Shown here: in pieces, positions 38,701 to 52,600 of the stretch
Layout: the number at the start of each line of letters is the position of its first letter
How positions within the stretch are numbered: the first letter of the stretch is position 1
DNA from: Caenorhabditis remanei
Taxonomy: Eukaryota; Nematoda; Chromadorea; Rhabditida; Rhabditidae
Assembly: GCF_010183535.1 (NCBI RefSeq)
Contig: NC_071331.1
Location: 14,322,001-14,386,000 of the forward strand
Length of the DNA stretch: 64,000 nucleotides
Direction: 5' to 3'
Notes under the pieces: model-generated
Seen by the model: only the letters and a program-made list of their open reading frames with translations
The model's database searches: none
What the model was told of the DNA's origin: nothing
Position numbers and translations under genes: made by a program

Positions 38701-39859
38701 AAGTTGGAAATTTTGATCAACTTTGGAAGAGAGAATCTGAAACAGTGACTAATTGAGGTATTGTGTTCTATCACAAGCTGTAGTTGGAGGAAGGGCTTTG
38801 TAAATATTTTTGCAGCTGACACGGTAAATAACTCAATTTTACTCTGGCAGGTCATAAGTTACGAAACTTTGAGAAACTTCTTAAATCAGTAAGCTCATAA
38901 ACAAAAGTAAAAAATGCAGGTTACTTTGAAAAAATAATGTTGATCACATTTCGTTTGAAACATCGCAAATCCCTAGAAAAATGTCATGTTGATTTCTCTG
39001 AAATTTGAAAATTTGCAACATAACAATTTCTTGAAACCTTTCAAACCAATTCCAGAATTTCTAGAGATTTTCAAGTTGATTGTAGATTTTGATTCTGATT
39101 TCATTCATGATATCGTTCGTTTGGATGTTTCTTCTGCATGTGCCGCATCCCGATGCATCAGAAAACTCATGTCGTGAAATTCGAGAAGTCGTTTTGCGTT
39201 TTGCCTCGTTTTTCCCTCTCATCTCATCCGCCCATTCTCCTTTTCTCCCACTTTGAACCTTCTCCTCCGTTTTTTTTCGCCTACATTTTTTCATCTCAAT
39301 CCAAACTTTTTTCTCTCTATCATTCCGTCCTTTTATGTCCATCATCTCTCGACCATGGGTCCTCATGTATGAGTATTTGTATGACAGTACAAGTGAGAAG
39401 AGAACGACAATAATAGAAGGAAGGACAGTGATAATAAAAATATACATGAATATGCATACAATCGCCTCTTCTCAACCTCAATTTTCCACTTTTTCCTCTC
39501 TTTTCTCTACCTGTAAAACTTGAAAAAGTAAAAATGGAACAATTGTTTTCAACCGTCCTAACTTGTTTTCTTCTATGGCTCATAAGTACATGTCCTTCCA
39601 TTTTCGAATACAAAATTTTCATTTCAATTTTGAAACACCAAATTCATGTTGAACTTTCCGTCGTCACATTACATTATTTTATTCAATCATTCATCATTTG
39701 AACTCTTTTTTACTCTGTTATTAAAATAGTTCTTGTCCTTTTTGTTCCCACCTTTTGCCCTTTTTTGCTCTTATCTTTACTTATTCTTCATAGTGCATTT
39801 CCATTCTTTTTATTTTTTTTAAAGTTTCTGTTTTGAAATTATTTCCATTTTATTTCAGA

Positions 39860-41542
<1,683 letters not shown>

Positions 41543-42502
41543 ATTTCCAAAATGAACGACGACTTCTCAATTAAACCGTCTAGTCGATATAGGAGCCAAC
41601 TTGTCCATCCTATTTGTATCATATTGTTTCTCAAACTTCTGTTAGATTTCTATGAAAATCAAGAGAGCTTTCAAATGTCTATTTCTCTTTGTGTGTACAT
41701 GTCGTTCCTGTCCTTTTTTCCCTTCTTCCCATCCAACACTTTCCATGCCGCCCGACCACTTTCTCTCCATTTCTCCAGGTACTCAAGCCTCTTCTGTAAA
41801 TTTTTTGAGTCTGAAATATACTTCATCCCGAATAATTCTTTCTATATATTTGATGATTACTCTTATTTAGCTTCTGTCTGTATTAATTTTTTTATTTCTA
41901 TCTGTGTAAAATTGTCATCTTGTTCATCTTCCATTTTCCCCACCATTCACACCCGGTCTTTGTAATAAATGTAGATCCTAGAGAGTAATAAAAATGAGTT
42001 GTGAATGATTGAGTTGTGTATTCGCAAGATGAAACTGAAAAACACAAAGAGAATTCAAAACTAAAGTATAAGGAGGCAACTAAGTTCCCGATTAACAAGA
42101 ATTTTAGAGACGGTGACACGGACATGCTAATATCTGCTCGCAAAACAAAAATTTGAACTTCGCGCTTTAACGGCCGAGAGGGACTGAAAATTGCAAAATT
42201 ATTTCATCGGCCGTGAACTCCTAGTGGATTATTTTTTTTATTATTTTACAGTCGATGTCTGCTTTTTGTATGAATCTTGTTCAAAATTTTAGCATCTTGA
42301 ATCACCTTAAAATTTTAAATTTTTCATTTTCTTAGTTTTGCGGATTTTTAAATTAAAAATGCTCGAATATCTTGTGCGGATTTTGTTTATCTTTCAGTTT
42401 TTTATCAGGCGTTCTATTTTCCCAACTCTGATTATAATTAGTTCGCTTAATCCCCCATGCAAAATGTCTTTACTCTGGTCTGAATGAGTATTCTATTTCC
42501 AG
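41543..42502. other. 3'UTR and intergenic before BTB gene
   Basis: Holds the 3'UTR of the ZCCHC24-like gene up to about 41990 and then AT-rich sequence. A TTTCCAG acceptor immediately precedes the BTB gene ATG at 42503. Confidence 0.4.
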
Positions 42503-43648
42503 ATGTCGCCGACGGAATCGCCGGGAACACAAGTTGAGTTGCACGATTGTCGTGATGTCATCGGTAGTGGTTCGTCAATTCATTCCATCAAGTTCTCGGA
42601 ATTCCATATGTTCGACGCTAACTGGAAATTGAAATTCCGTGCTGATTGGGTAGATTACTTGAATACATACGTTGTATCGTTACGCTTGCGTCACCGTAGA
42701 AATTCTGTGGATGATATTTGGAATTTGGATACAGCTGTAAAAATTCAATTCGATGAAGAATGGCTGAAAGGAGGCGTGCTTTTTGACACAAACTTCTCTC
42801 ATCGTAAGCGAGAAGTCGAGATAACGACAATGGATATTGCTGTTGAAAAAGTAAAAGAGCCAAACATGCAAGTTCGCATGAAAATCATCATGCAGGTAAG
42901 AAAAATTCCTGAATAACTTCTCCATCCCCGCCAAGCATTTCAGGTGAAGAGTGCAGCAGGAATACAACTTCGCAATTTTTTAGACTTTTCACGCCCTCTT
43001 CCGATCTTCTCCGATACTATCATTAAAGTAGAGGGAATGCAGTTCCACGTAAATCGCATGGTAAATCGAAGACAAAAGAAAAACCCAAGTTAACCCATTT
43101 TTCTGTAGATTCTCTCTATGGCGTCACCTATCTTCCTTCAAACATTTATGGATACACAAGACGATGAAAACAACGGTGTCGAAATCTGTAACGTATCGAG
43201 CCATGATTTCCGTCGTATTCTCAACGCTATATACCCACCGCATATGCCACCGAAACAATGGATTAAAGGTAATTTTTTTATTTTTTTTTTATTGATATAT
43301 TTTCTTCAGAAAACGATGTGAAAAAACAACTCGATCATATTTATCATTTTCTCCATATAGCAAAAGCTCTTCAAATCTCGATAGTGTTTGAAGTAGCTGA
43401 CAAATGGCTGGTCAAATACGGAAGGTTCAAATTGGAAGATTCACTTTTGTTAGCTCAGACCTTTGGACTGCGAGAGTTGATGGTATAATAAGGTTATTGA
43501 TATATTCGATGAACTATTTTATTTCCAGGGTTCAAAACTTGCCAAAATCGAATCAATTGATGAATTGCGGAAGCGTCGTGGAGAAATTTCATCGCTGAGC
43601 CACAAAACAAAATCTCTCATTCTAGACCACATTCTATTCTCCCTCTGA
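42503..43648 (+). CDS. BTB/POZ-domain protein
   Basis: Exons 42503-42895, 42944-43060, 43109-43268, 43310-43482 and 43529-43648 encode 320 residues. The BTB fold spans about 143-250: FSDTIIKVEGMQFHVNRMIL, then SMASPIFLQTFM, then a HDFRRILNAIYPP segment, followed by a BACK-like region (ALQISIVFEVADKWLVKY). The N-terminal 130 residues have a WKLKFRADWVD...YLNTYVVSLRLR pattern that resembles a divergent MATH domain, the usual partner of BTB in nematode bath genes. Such proteins are often substrate adaptors for CUL-3 ubiquitin ligases; that role here is an inference. Confidence 0.85.
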
Positions 43649-45222
43649 ATCATGTTTATATTCTCATGTTCCATTATTGCCTAAAAACTATGATAGCTTC
43701 TTAATTTATGCACGTTTTCTCATGTTACTATCCAAGAATCTTACCATATCATTTGTTATTATGTTAATTAGAAAAAGTCGTGTTATGCAATCTGTGTCAT
43801 TTGTCAAAATAAAATGGGTTTCTTCTATTTCTTGATCACAGTAGAAATTTCAGAAAAAGTTACAATTTCTTCAGAAAAGCGACAGCTGACGGACTTGCGT
43901 GTGTTCGGATGTGTACAATTAATGCAGTGTAATATACGCGAATTCGAGTAGATTCATTCAGAGATAAGACATGGATGAACTTTGTTAAATTCAGATTACG
44001 CGGTTTGTCCTTTCATCCTGATCTGGTGAAAAAAAAAGATAATATTTTCCAGATTGTTGGACAATTTAACCCAATATGACAACCTTGAATTTCATTTCTC
44101 AGTAAGCAGAGTCTAGAAAACCTATATTTACTGGAATAAGGACTCTCTCGGAGGATGCTTGGAAGATACAATATCCCATATGGCTGCATTGCATCGGAAC
44201 ATTCAGAATTTCTCTGAATTCTCTCTGGACCGACCGAATTCATTAATTGATAAATATTGAATTGTTAATAAAATGAGTGATAACTCTCATTGCAACTTCT
44301 CTTCCTCTATTCAATTCTATTACACTTTTCATACTTTCTCTTCGCCTGCGCGAGATCTTGTGCTCTCATCTCATTTACCTTTGAGAACAAACATTCTCTC
44401 TTTCTTTCTTTTCTCAATCATTTGAGTATAACAATACCCTTAATCCGTTGTATATTCTCTTTCAAAAGATGTGCCGAAATCTTTTGAAACTTCCCAAAAA
44501 CCTGTCGAGATGTCTCTATAGAAATTTTAAATTTTGCGTCAGTAATCAAATTTATTGAAAGTTCTAAAGAAGTTCTCAAAAGCATGTGTCTTCCTTTTTC
44601 CAAAATCCCTTTCCTTTTTATCTTTATTCCTCTCTTTCTTCTATTATCTCGTATTCTTCTTACCAATTTGTCATCGGTAATACAATTAAACCCTTCTTCT
44701 CCTCATCCATTCTTCTGCCAAAGAAGGAGGTAACGAAGATGGATGAGCTTCAGGAAATAGACTCGAGAAGAAGCAAAAATGTTTCTTTCTTCTGCAGTAT
44801 CTTCTGCAGATCACCATTCACATCAGTTGTTTCATTTTTCATTTTGATTCATTTATTCAAGATTCGACGGGTTTCAGACCCTTGCATTATATCTAATTCT
44901 GGTTTCCGATGCATTCAAAAATGCAACTTTTAAGATGATTTACATCTCCTTCACAAAACACAAATTTTTAATTGACTTCATCTGTTGTGTTCAACATTCT
45001 TATTTCCAATTCGTTGTCTTTCTTTTCCTCCCTTCTCCTCCTCCAATTTCTTATTATTATGCTCTTATACTCCGAAAGTATCTTTTAATTAATCTTCTAT
45101 TTCTTCTACTTCTACTTTTCATTTCATTCTCTTTTACTAGTTTTCCATCATAACCTTTCATAACACTTTTGATTTCAGAAGAGAAAAAACCAACCGAAAG
45201 CATGTAAAATCTACAAAAAGAA
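43649..45222. other. Intergenic before ENPP-like gene
   Basis: AT- and T-rich. The last 45 nt are 5'UTR after an acceptor (GATTTCAG, ending 45178). That leader contains an ATG TAA at 45202-45207. I see no other gene. Confidence 0.4.
45202..45207 (+). promoter_or_regulatory. Start-stop (ATG TAA) upstream frame
   Basis: In the 45-nt leader between the acceptor ending at 45178 and the main ATG at 45223 there is one ATG followed at once by TAA, a minimal upstream ORF that can pause ribosomes. Confidence 0.5.
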
Positions 45223-48200
45223 ATGACACAAAATTTCAAGAAATGGTTCATTTTTCTGCTACTCCATTCGTTTTTTGTCTTCATCAATTCTCAAAAACTG
45301 GCAGTAGTAATAATTGATGGATTAGCTGCCAATACATTTTACAAGTTTTCACATCTATCAGTATTCCGAACATTTGAAGAAGAAGGAGTTTGGTCGACAA
45401 AAGTATTTCCCGTGTTTCCTACTTTCTCAATCTCAAATCGACATTCTCTTATGACTGGTAAGTTGTCTGAATCTCCTAGATAAATTGCGAACAACTCGCT
45501 TTGTTTTCAGGAACTCTTCCACGTCGTCATGGTCTCATCGGTGATCATATTTATAACTGGAGAGACAATTTGAAATTTCAAAACTTCACAGCAGATTCAG
45601 ATTTCTCAAGAGATTGGTGGTCCATCGATCCTATCTATGTTTCTGCACTCCGATCTTCTGCTTCTGTCGCAATGTTTTTCTTCCCAGAATGTGATGTGGA
45701 TTGGGATGTGGCCCCTCAAATATGTGTACCTCCGAGAACAGATGGAAAGACATTTGCAGATGAATCACAGGCAAAACGAGTAATTCAAGCTACGAAGTGA
45801 GTTAACTAGTTGTCATATCACATTCCCAATTCTTTTTCAGAGAACATGACCTCACTTTGATTTACCATCCTTGGATTGGTGAAGAGATTCGACGAAAAGG
45901 AGTCCACCACACAAATGAAAAACATTCGAAAGAAGTTCTTCGATTTGCTCAAAGTCTTGAAAGACTGACAGCTCAAGCGAGAGAAAGAGTTGATTTGAAT
46001 GTTATTGTTGTATCAACACACGGGTTTATCGATGTTCCAAGAAAAAATATCCGGTGAGTTTCAATGATTTTTTGTAACTATAAACTGTATTGTGGGAACT
46101 GACTGCCCCCAATGAATCATCACTCTTACGAAACTTGCTTGTTACTCGCCTAAAACTTTGGCGCGTACTCGGGATTATTTCATCACAAGCGGATCAAGTA
46201 GAATCTAAACAAGAATCCCTGATGACCTCAATCCCGACCGGAAGAAATGAAATTCAAATTACAGAAAAACAAATTTCAAAAATATCGTTAATATTGATAA
46301 AGTTTCCAGAGTTATCGACGAGTATATTCCAATGGAATTGATTGAAACTACAGTAGGAAGTGGAGCAATGAAACAATTACAAGTGAAAAAAGGAAAAACT
46401 CATCAAGTATACAGTCAACTGCATGATCATCATCCCATTCCAAATGTACACGTTTACTATACAAACCCAAAATCTGGAGATTTGCCAGAACATTATCATT
46501 TCAAGAAAAGTGATACTGTAGCTGATTTAATCTTATTAGCCGATCCTGGATATGCTGTGGTTACGGTAAGTCTGCACTCATGCAGAGGGAAACTAATTCG
46601 TTGTTTTTTTCAGAAAGACGAGAAAAAACAAGTTCCAAAACCGAAACTTCATGAAATAACTGCAGCGATTGATGGATATAATAATGAATTACCTGATGTA
46701 TTGGGAGTGTTTTTGGGTTATGGACCAGGTGAGAAATTAAATGATTGTCAACGAAAAACAAGAATTCTTGCTGAATGAAAAAAGAGTAATATGAGAAAAT
46801 AGAAAAAGAAAGGCCTAGAGAAAGAGCAGAGGTCCAGTGAAGCAGCTCTGAACGTTACAAAAATCTTTCTTTGTGAATAAACGAATACACGGTGAACATG
46901 ATTGTGTATAACATTGACTTGTCTTTTTATGAATATACCTATTCTTCTGATATTACAAAGCGAGCCGGGTAGGAAGTTTCTCTTCAACAAGTTCACATGA
47001 AAATCCAAATAGAATATTCATGTAGTTCCTGCCTATAATTATCTTTAGAAAAACCTCTTTTTTTGTGCGGACTTATCGCTTGAAAACCAACCGAACCGTT
47101 CAGTTAAGAAGAAAAAATTCTAGCCATTATTCGTGTTGACACCTATAAATTACTAACAAGGGAACCTTTTAAGTGGTCCTTAATGCCAGCAAAAACGACC
47201 TATACAGGGTGAAAGAGGATGTTTCAAAACCTATAAATCAACTTTCAAAAGTTGCTTCCGTGACCTGTAAGTGTCTGAAATTGGCACCTGAAAATTGACC
47301 ATTTTTACCATTGATTTGCTGCATTTCGCCCTCTCGCCTCCTCCAAATCCTATCACGTTTGTAATAAACTGCGGCGACATTGTAAAAACGTGTTCGAATG
47401 GCGCAGGTGGTTTGCGTCTAGGTGGAGGAATATTTTGGGCTGGTTCGACCCCTTCGCCATTTTTTTTTCTTTTTTTTTGTTTGATTTCTTTTTTTTCCAG
47501 TTTTTTCAATGTTTTTCTGGAAGCTATCATATAAGTCTTTTTTGTACCACCATCAACGTGATTCTCTTCTGAATCCCTTTCAATTGATGATTATAAGAGA
47601 GATCTGCCGGTTGACAGATGGAGGTGCGGCCAAACTTTTATGATAGCTTCCAGAAAAACATTGAAAAAACTGGAAAAAAAAGAAATCAAACAAAAAAAAA
47701 GAAAAAAAAATGGCGAAGGGGTCGAACCAGCCCAAAATATTCCTCCACCTAGACGCAAACCACCTGCGCCACACAGGTGAACCGCTGGGAATCCTATATG
47801 TGAAGGTGCCAGAATAGCGCCCTATATGTGTCCATAAATGAAAAGTGGATCGCGCGTGTGCCGCATATGTGCGGTCGTCTTTTCTGTGTACTGGCAGCGC
47901 GTGCACCCATGTAGCTCCCATATACGTTCCATGTATGGTCCATATTTGAGGGTGGCGGCCGGCCGCCGCAACGACACTCCGGAATTACACGTGGGCGTGT
48001 TGTTTACCGTAAATCGACGCGACATTTTTTTCTATAAGTCCGGGCCCATTTTCTCCGTTTCTCGAAGTTTTTCACCTATTTTCTTCATTCTTTTTGCACA
48101 AAACAGATAATGGCAAACTTCAAAAATAAAAAGAAATCTATTCAAACTTGCGGAAACTTATTTTTTCAATACAAAAATTGTTATTTTCTCAAGAAACTAG

Positions 48201-49619
48201 AATTTTAAGTTTTTGTTGAGAAGTTCGGGTCTGATGTTCCGCTTCACTTCGGTATGATAAGAAATCATATTTTTCAGGTGGATTTAAAGGTAAGAAGGTA
48301 AGTATTTGTCATACCGAAGTAAAGTCAAAATGCCGGACTTCGAATTTCTTCGACGGGTATCATTTTCTTTCAGAGTTCAAAGAAAAGCTTGAGAATCAAT
48401 GATTGTGTTATAATCACCAAGCTAACATATGATTTTTATAGGAAATCGTGTGTGATTTTCAATTTTTTTAAAGTATTGCCATTATCTGTTTAAAAAAGGA
48501 AAGAACTTCGAGAAAAATGGAAAAAAATATACAAGTCCGAGAAATGGGAAGTGAACAAGTTGGAAAAAGAAAAGTGAAACAACATGATAGCATTATATAA
48601 CAATCACAACAATGAATTAGGCCTTTCTAGTGTTTCATACAGAATAATCAACCAAATGTGATTAGTAGAATTAATACTGATTATGCTATCCATATGCGTT
48701 CCATATGCTCCCCACGTTTTCGGCCGACCGCGCGGTGATCCACGTAGACACATATAGGGTCCAACCCTCATTCTTTTTAGCCGCACATACGCCACCGCGC
48801 GGTTCCATATGTGTTCCCCAGCGGTTCACCTGTGCATTCGAACACGTTTTTACAATGTCGCCGCAGTTTATTACAAACGTGATAGGATTTGGAGGAGGCG
48901 AGAGGGCGAAATGCAGCAAATCAATGGTAAAAATGGTCAATTTTCAGGTGCCAATTTCAGACACTTACAGGTCACGGAAGCAACTTTTGAAAGTTGATTT
49001 ATAGGTTTTGAAACATCCTCTTTCACCCTGTATAGGTCGTTTTTGCTGGCATTAAGGACCACTTAAAAGGTTCCCTTGTAAGAAGAAACCAGTGAGTATA
49101 CGGTTCTTTCAAACGTTCCGGATACTCACCAGCCAGCTGGCAACAAGAAAAGCAGTCTTGATTTAATGAAAAAAAGTTTCAAAGTGACGGAATTTCGTGA
49201 ATATGTTACATAGAAGTAGCTACTAAGCAGTAGCTGATGACAGATAAACACATGTTTTTTCTGCGTCGAAAGATTTCAAGATTATAGTAAGCGCCTGAAG
49301 TTATCTTCGGAAGAAATGACGATCATTTTCAGATTTGTCCTAAAATAGTATATTCTTTCTAATGATCATTGCTATTTCAGCTTTCCGTGTTGGCTATCGT
49401 AAAGGACCAATCCAACTATTCGATGTTTATTCTCTGATGTGTTCTCTACTATCAATTGAAGATTCCTGCAATCATACACCGGGTCGAATACTTCGAATTG
49501 ATGACGTCCTCACTTCAGATGCTCGGGTTTCTATTCGAAGTTATACATCATCTGTATCGTCACCACTTCTTACTGTAATACTTGTTATAATGTTATCTGT
49601 TGTTAAATTGTTTTATTAG
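45223..49619 (+). CDS. ENPP-family protein, probable pseudo-enzyme
   Basis: Ectonucleotide pyrophosphatase/phosphodiesterase fold. Exons 45223-45457, 45511-45796, 45841-46053, 46310-46565, 46614-46728 and 49381-49619 encode 447 residues, with a signal peptide (about 1-23) and a C-terminal hydrophobic tail (SSPLLTVILVIMLSVVKLFY), so it is membrane-attached outside the cell, possibly through GPI. The family frame is clear: VVIIDGL with the first metal Asp (D32), FPTFSISNRHSLMTG, and a C-terminal FDVYSLMCSLL. But the Thr nucleophile aligns with Ser69, the usual D..H zinc ligands near YHPWIGEEIRRKG are not recognisable, SDHG is STHG (T233), and the final HGP is YGP (Y366). I infer weak or no catalysis. 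The last intron (46729-49380) is 2.65 kb and holds a nested repeat. An AATAAA is at 49628-49633. Confidence 0.85.
47156..49079. mobile_element. Nested palindromic element in ENPP-like intron
   Basis: Outer arms 47156-47400 and 48835-49079 are inverted copies of about 245 nt, starting ACAAGGGAACCTTTTAAGTG. Between them are two further inverted units: a T-rich unit with arms 47399-47532 and 47636-47771, and a GC-richer unit 47773-48833 with ends CACAGGTGAACCGCTGGG and imperfect symmetry inside (for example CCCTATATGTGTC mirrored at 48743-48757). No transposase frame is seen. The layout suggests one non-autonomous element with others inserted into it. No clean target duplication is visible at the outer ends. 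Confidence 0.75.
47399..47452 (+). promoter_or_regulatory. tRNA-like A-box/B-box pair in repeat arm
   Basis: TGGCGCAGGTGG at 47399-47410 resembles a pol III A box and GGTTCGACCCC at 47442-47452 matches the B-box consensus; they start 43 nt apart, as in tRNA genes. A T-run follows at about 47459. The mirrored copy has the same pair on the minus strand (47760-47771 and 47718-47728). No convincing cloverleaf forms, so this is not called a tRNA. Confidence 0.35.
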
Positions 49620-52600
49620 ACTGCAGAAATAAAGAAAAAAGTGTCCAAGAATTCAGATCACCGCAGTTAAGATGCATTTATCGCTTTGTTGGAGATAGGA
49701 TAAAATGATCGAAACTACGGAGATCCGACAATCCGACTTCAACTTACCTCGCTTGGAAATGAGTTGTGAATCTGTAGAAAATGAAGAGAACTGTATCTTT
49801 CCCTTACTCCCATCCTCCTTTTATAGTTTCAGTAGAGTGGGCGGAGCCTCAATGTTCTACAGTACTCATCGGGGGGAACCAAATTTGCATAATCCTTGAT
49901 TCGTTTCTACCAGCTACGTGCTCATACAGATTTATGGAAATTTTATAAAGTGTTTAGTGTCGGATGGTAGTGCCAACCTACTCTTCACTAATACCTATCA
50001 CTCGAACTTGTTCACCTACCATCTCGAAACAATACACTTGTACTTGATATAATGTGTAAAACGAGATCGAATCGACAAGTAGTGTCGTGTCGGAAACGCA
50101 TTCTCAAGAGTGAATGGATTAGCAAGGGATAGTGGGCGGAGCCTTGAGGCGTCTACCATCTGAAATTCGAAAAAGGTTTTTAAATTAAAATTGAAAAGGT
50201 AGTGAGGAACACTGATGAATAAAGGTAGATTTTATCGAAGAGTTTAATGTATCATCCACAAAATGTGTATATAGGTAGGTCTTCTATGAATACTTTCTGG
50301 AAAGTCAAATGAAAATTTCTGAATCGCTTTTCATCAAATCTAATACACTGTTAGTTTTGCCAAACTGAAGAAGAAAAAACGCGTTCCCTCTAACTTCAGC
50401 TTCATTCTAAACTAAATAATAAAGAATGAAACCCATTTTAATAACTTTTATGGAGAATAGATTTACAGTATACTTTTGAAAGTTTAAAAATCCCTCTCTT
50501 CTTTCCGAAATCTAGGATTTAGCTTCTCTCTCTCCACACTGAGATAATATTCTGCCATAAGAATGCTTACGTAAATGTACGGGGTAGATCTTGCGACTCT
50601 AATCAAAGTTATGGACTTGCTCAAGGTTTTTATCCGCTTTCATTCCCTCGAAATACCGACAAAGTATTGTGGAACCGAAAATCCGATAGTGACGTCAAAA
50701 CATAGACTAAAAATATTTCGACAAAACGAGAGAGTGAGGCTTAGCAGCTATTGGGAGCACTGCTTTCGAAGACGGAGCACATCTCCATGGCTCCGAGAGT
50801 AATCACCTGCTTGGATAGATGGAGAGAAAGAAGGAAAAAGGGTGTGGTGAAGAAGGAATAGTAGAAAATATAATTAGAGGAGATGAGGATTAGACAGAAT
50901 TGATTGTCTTCGTCTCTTCGTAATATTTTGAGTTTATTTTCTGATAAATATCAGAAAAGAAGGGGGATCGTTGCCAATGGAAACCACTACAAACCAGAGA
51001 AATCCCCCAGATAAAATCCGGAATTTGCGAGAACTCGCGAATCAGTAAAGTAAAAAATGAATATTTTCAAGATGGAAAAAAAGAAGAGACCGAAAACAAA
51101 TGAGTTGGGAGAATAACCAGAGAGATCTCCAATGTCGAAACTGCTACAAGAAGATTCTATCTGCAAAATTGAATTCCTGGAATACACAAACTGTAAATCT
51201 ACGTTGCATGCTCCTATTTAAAGCTTAGGGAATGATATTTATATAACAAAATAAGAAAGAAAGAATCCGCTCATTTGGAAGCTCAGAAAACAAGAAAAAG
51301 TATTGTGACGAGTGAATGGCTTCGAAGATTAGAGTGAATCGTTTAAAAAACATAATATTCTCGAAATCAATGAGTTCTTGGGAGGAGACAAGTTTCTCAT
51401 TTCTGAGTTTTGAACTCAACGAACTCTTTTTGCTTCTCGTTTTCTCATACTTACACCTGAAAGTTTTGTTCAGAAATACTTCAGTTAACATCTGTTTTCT
51501 TCACTTTTAATTATTCGTTTCCCAGTTTTTGACAGATGGATTTATTGGATGTCTCGTGTGAAAAATATATACTCTGAGGAGAAGGGGTTGAAGAGGTTTT
51601 TCATAATATTTGGTATAAATAATTGGACTGAGGTTCGAGGGACTATAACGAAAAAACAAACTGATAAAATGAAATAGAAGACTAAAATTGAGTATATGTG
51701 AAGAAGAACCTCCCAAAGAACCGTCTCCATGAAGGAATTTGGTATCTCGATATAATCAAAATAAATTAGATAGAGTTACAGAAGCGTTTCTTCTAAAAAG
51801 TTGTTTCACTTCAGTAACTCAGATCTGAATATCAGTTTCTCCAGTTCTGAAAAACTTTCAAGTTTTTAAACTCCTTATTATGTCCAATAGTGTTCAAACT
51901 CCCGTCTAAATAATTCTACGAAAACAACTTCCTGCAAAAAACAGTGAATCCAAAATCAAAAAAACCAGATGTCATCCCATCCAGCTGTGCGATCGTAACA
52001 GTCTCAAAATAACTCATGGTCATTTTCTCCTCGTTTTCTCATTTTTTATTTTCCCATTGATACGCTTGTGAGGGTGACATTCAAACCCTCATTTTTATCC
52101 AAGAAAAGACAATTTTTGATGAATTGAGTGACGGGCGGTACCGTTGAAAAAGGAAGGGATAGATTGACAGATGTGGGTAGATTGAACATCTGTCTCTGGG
52201 CGCCCTACAATCCCGATTAATAAGGCACCTGGTTGTGAAGAAACCCCCGATTCATTTCAACCTCTTGGCTCCAACAAATAGGAACTGATTTTAGTTGAAA
52301 ATTCCCTTTTATTGAAGAAATCATCGGGAGATCTCAATCTTTTCTTTTTATCTCCAGCTGTAGATTTCTTGATCAGTAGTCCCTGAACTTAAACCTACTA
52401 CTGAAAAAAGGGTTCACCTATTTCGTTTTCTGTTATATGGGCCACCCGGAAAGTCATTTCCGTCGTTTCGTTCTCACTGTTGAGCACATAATCGGTATAA
52501 GAGTTAGCATCTCTCTTAAGAAGAAGAAGAGGAAGAAGACGTTGACCTATTTATGGTGTGCCTAATGGAGAAAGGTATCGAGGATTAGTATGAGTACTTC

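Larger units (their letters stand above)
28878..39858. other. 11-kb gene-poor, pyrimidine-rich stretch
   Basis: No clear gene on either strand. Many T/C-rich runs (for example 30540-31030, 32100-32340, 33450-33540) generate spurious open frames rich in Phe, Leu and Ser. It contains a 600-bp fold-back element (35122-35721), a possible distal coding exon (29125-29237), and a 40-codon hydrophobic frame (36461-36583). The likely function is 5' regulatory or intronic space of the ZCCHC24-like gene at 39860. Confidence 0.5.

Noticed and set aside
47399..47452. tRNA gene
   Set aside because: A and B boxes are present at the right spacing, but acceptor and anticodon stems do not pair and the copies lie in a palindromic repeat.
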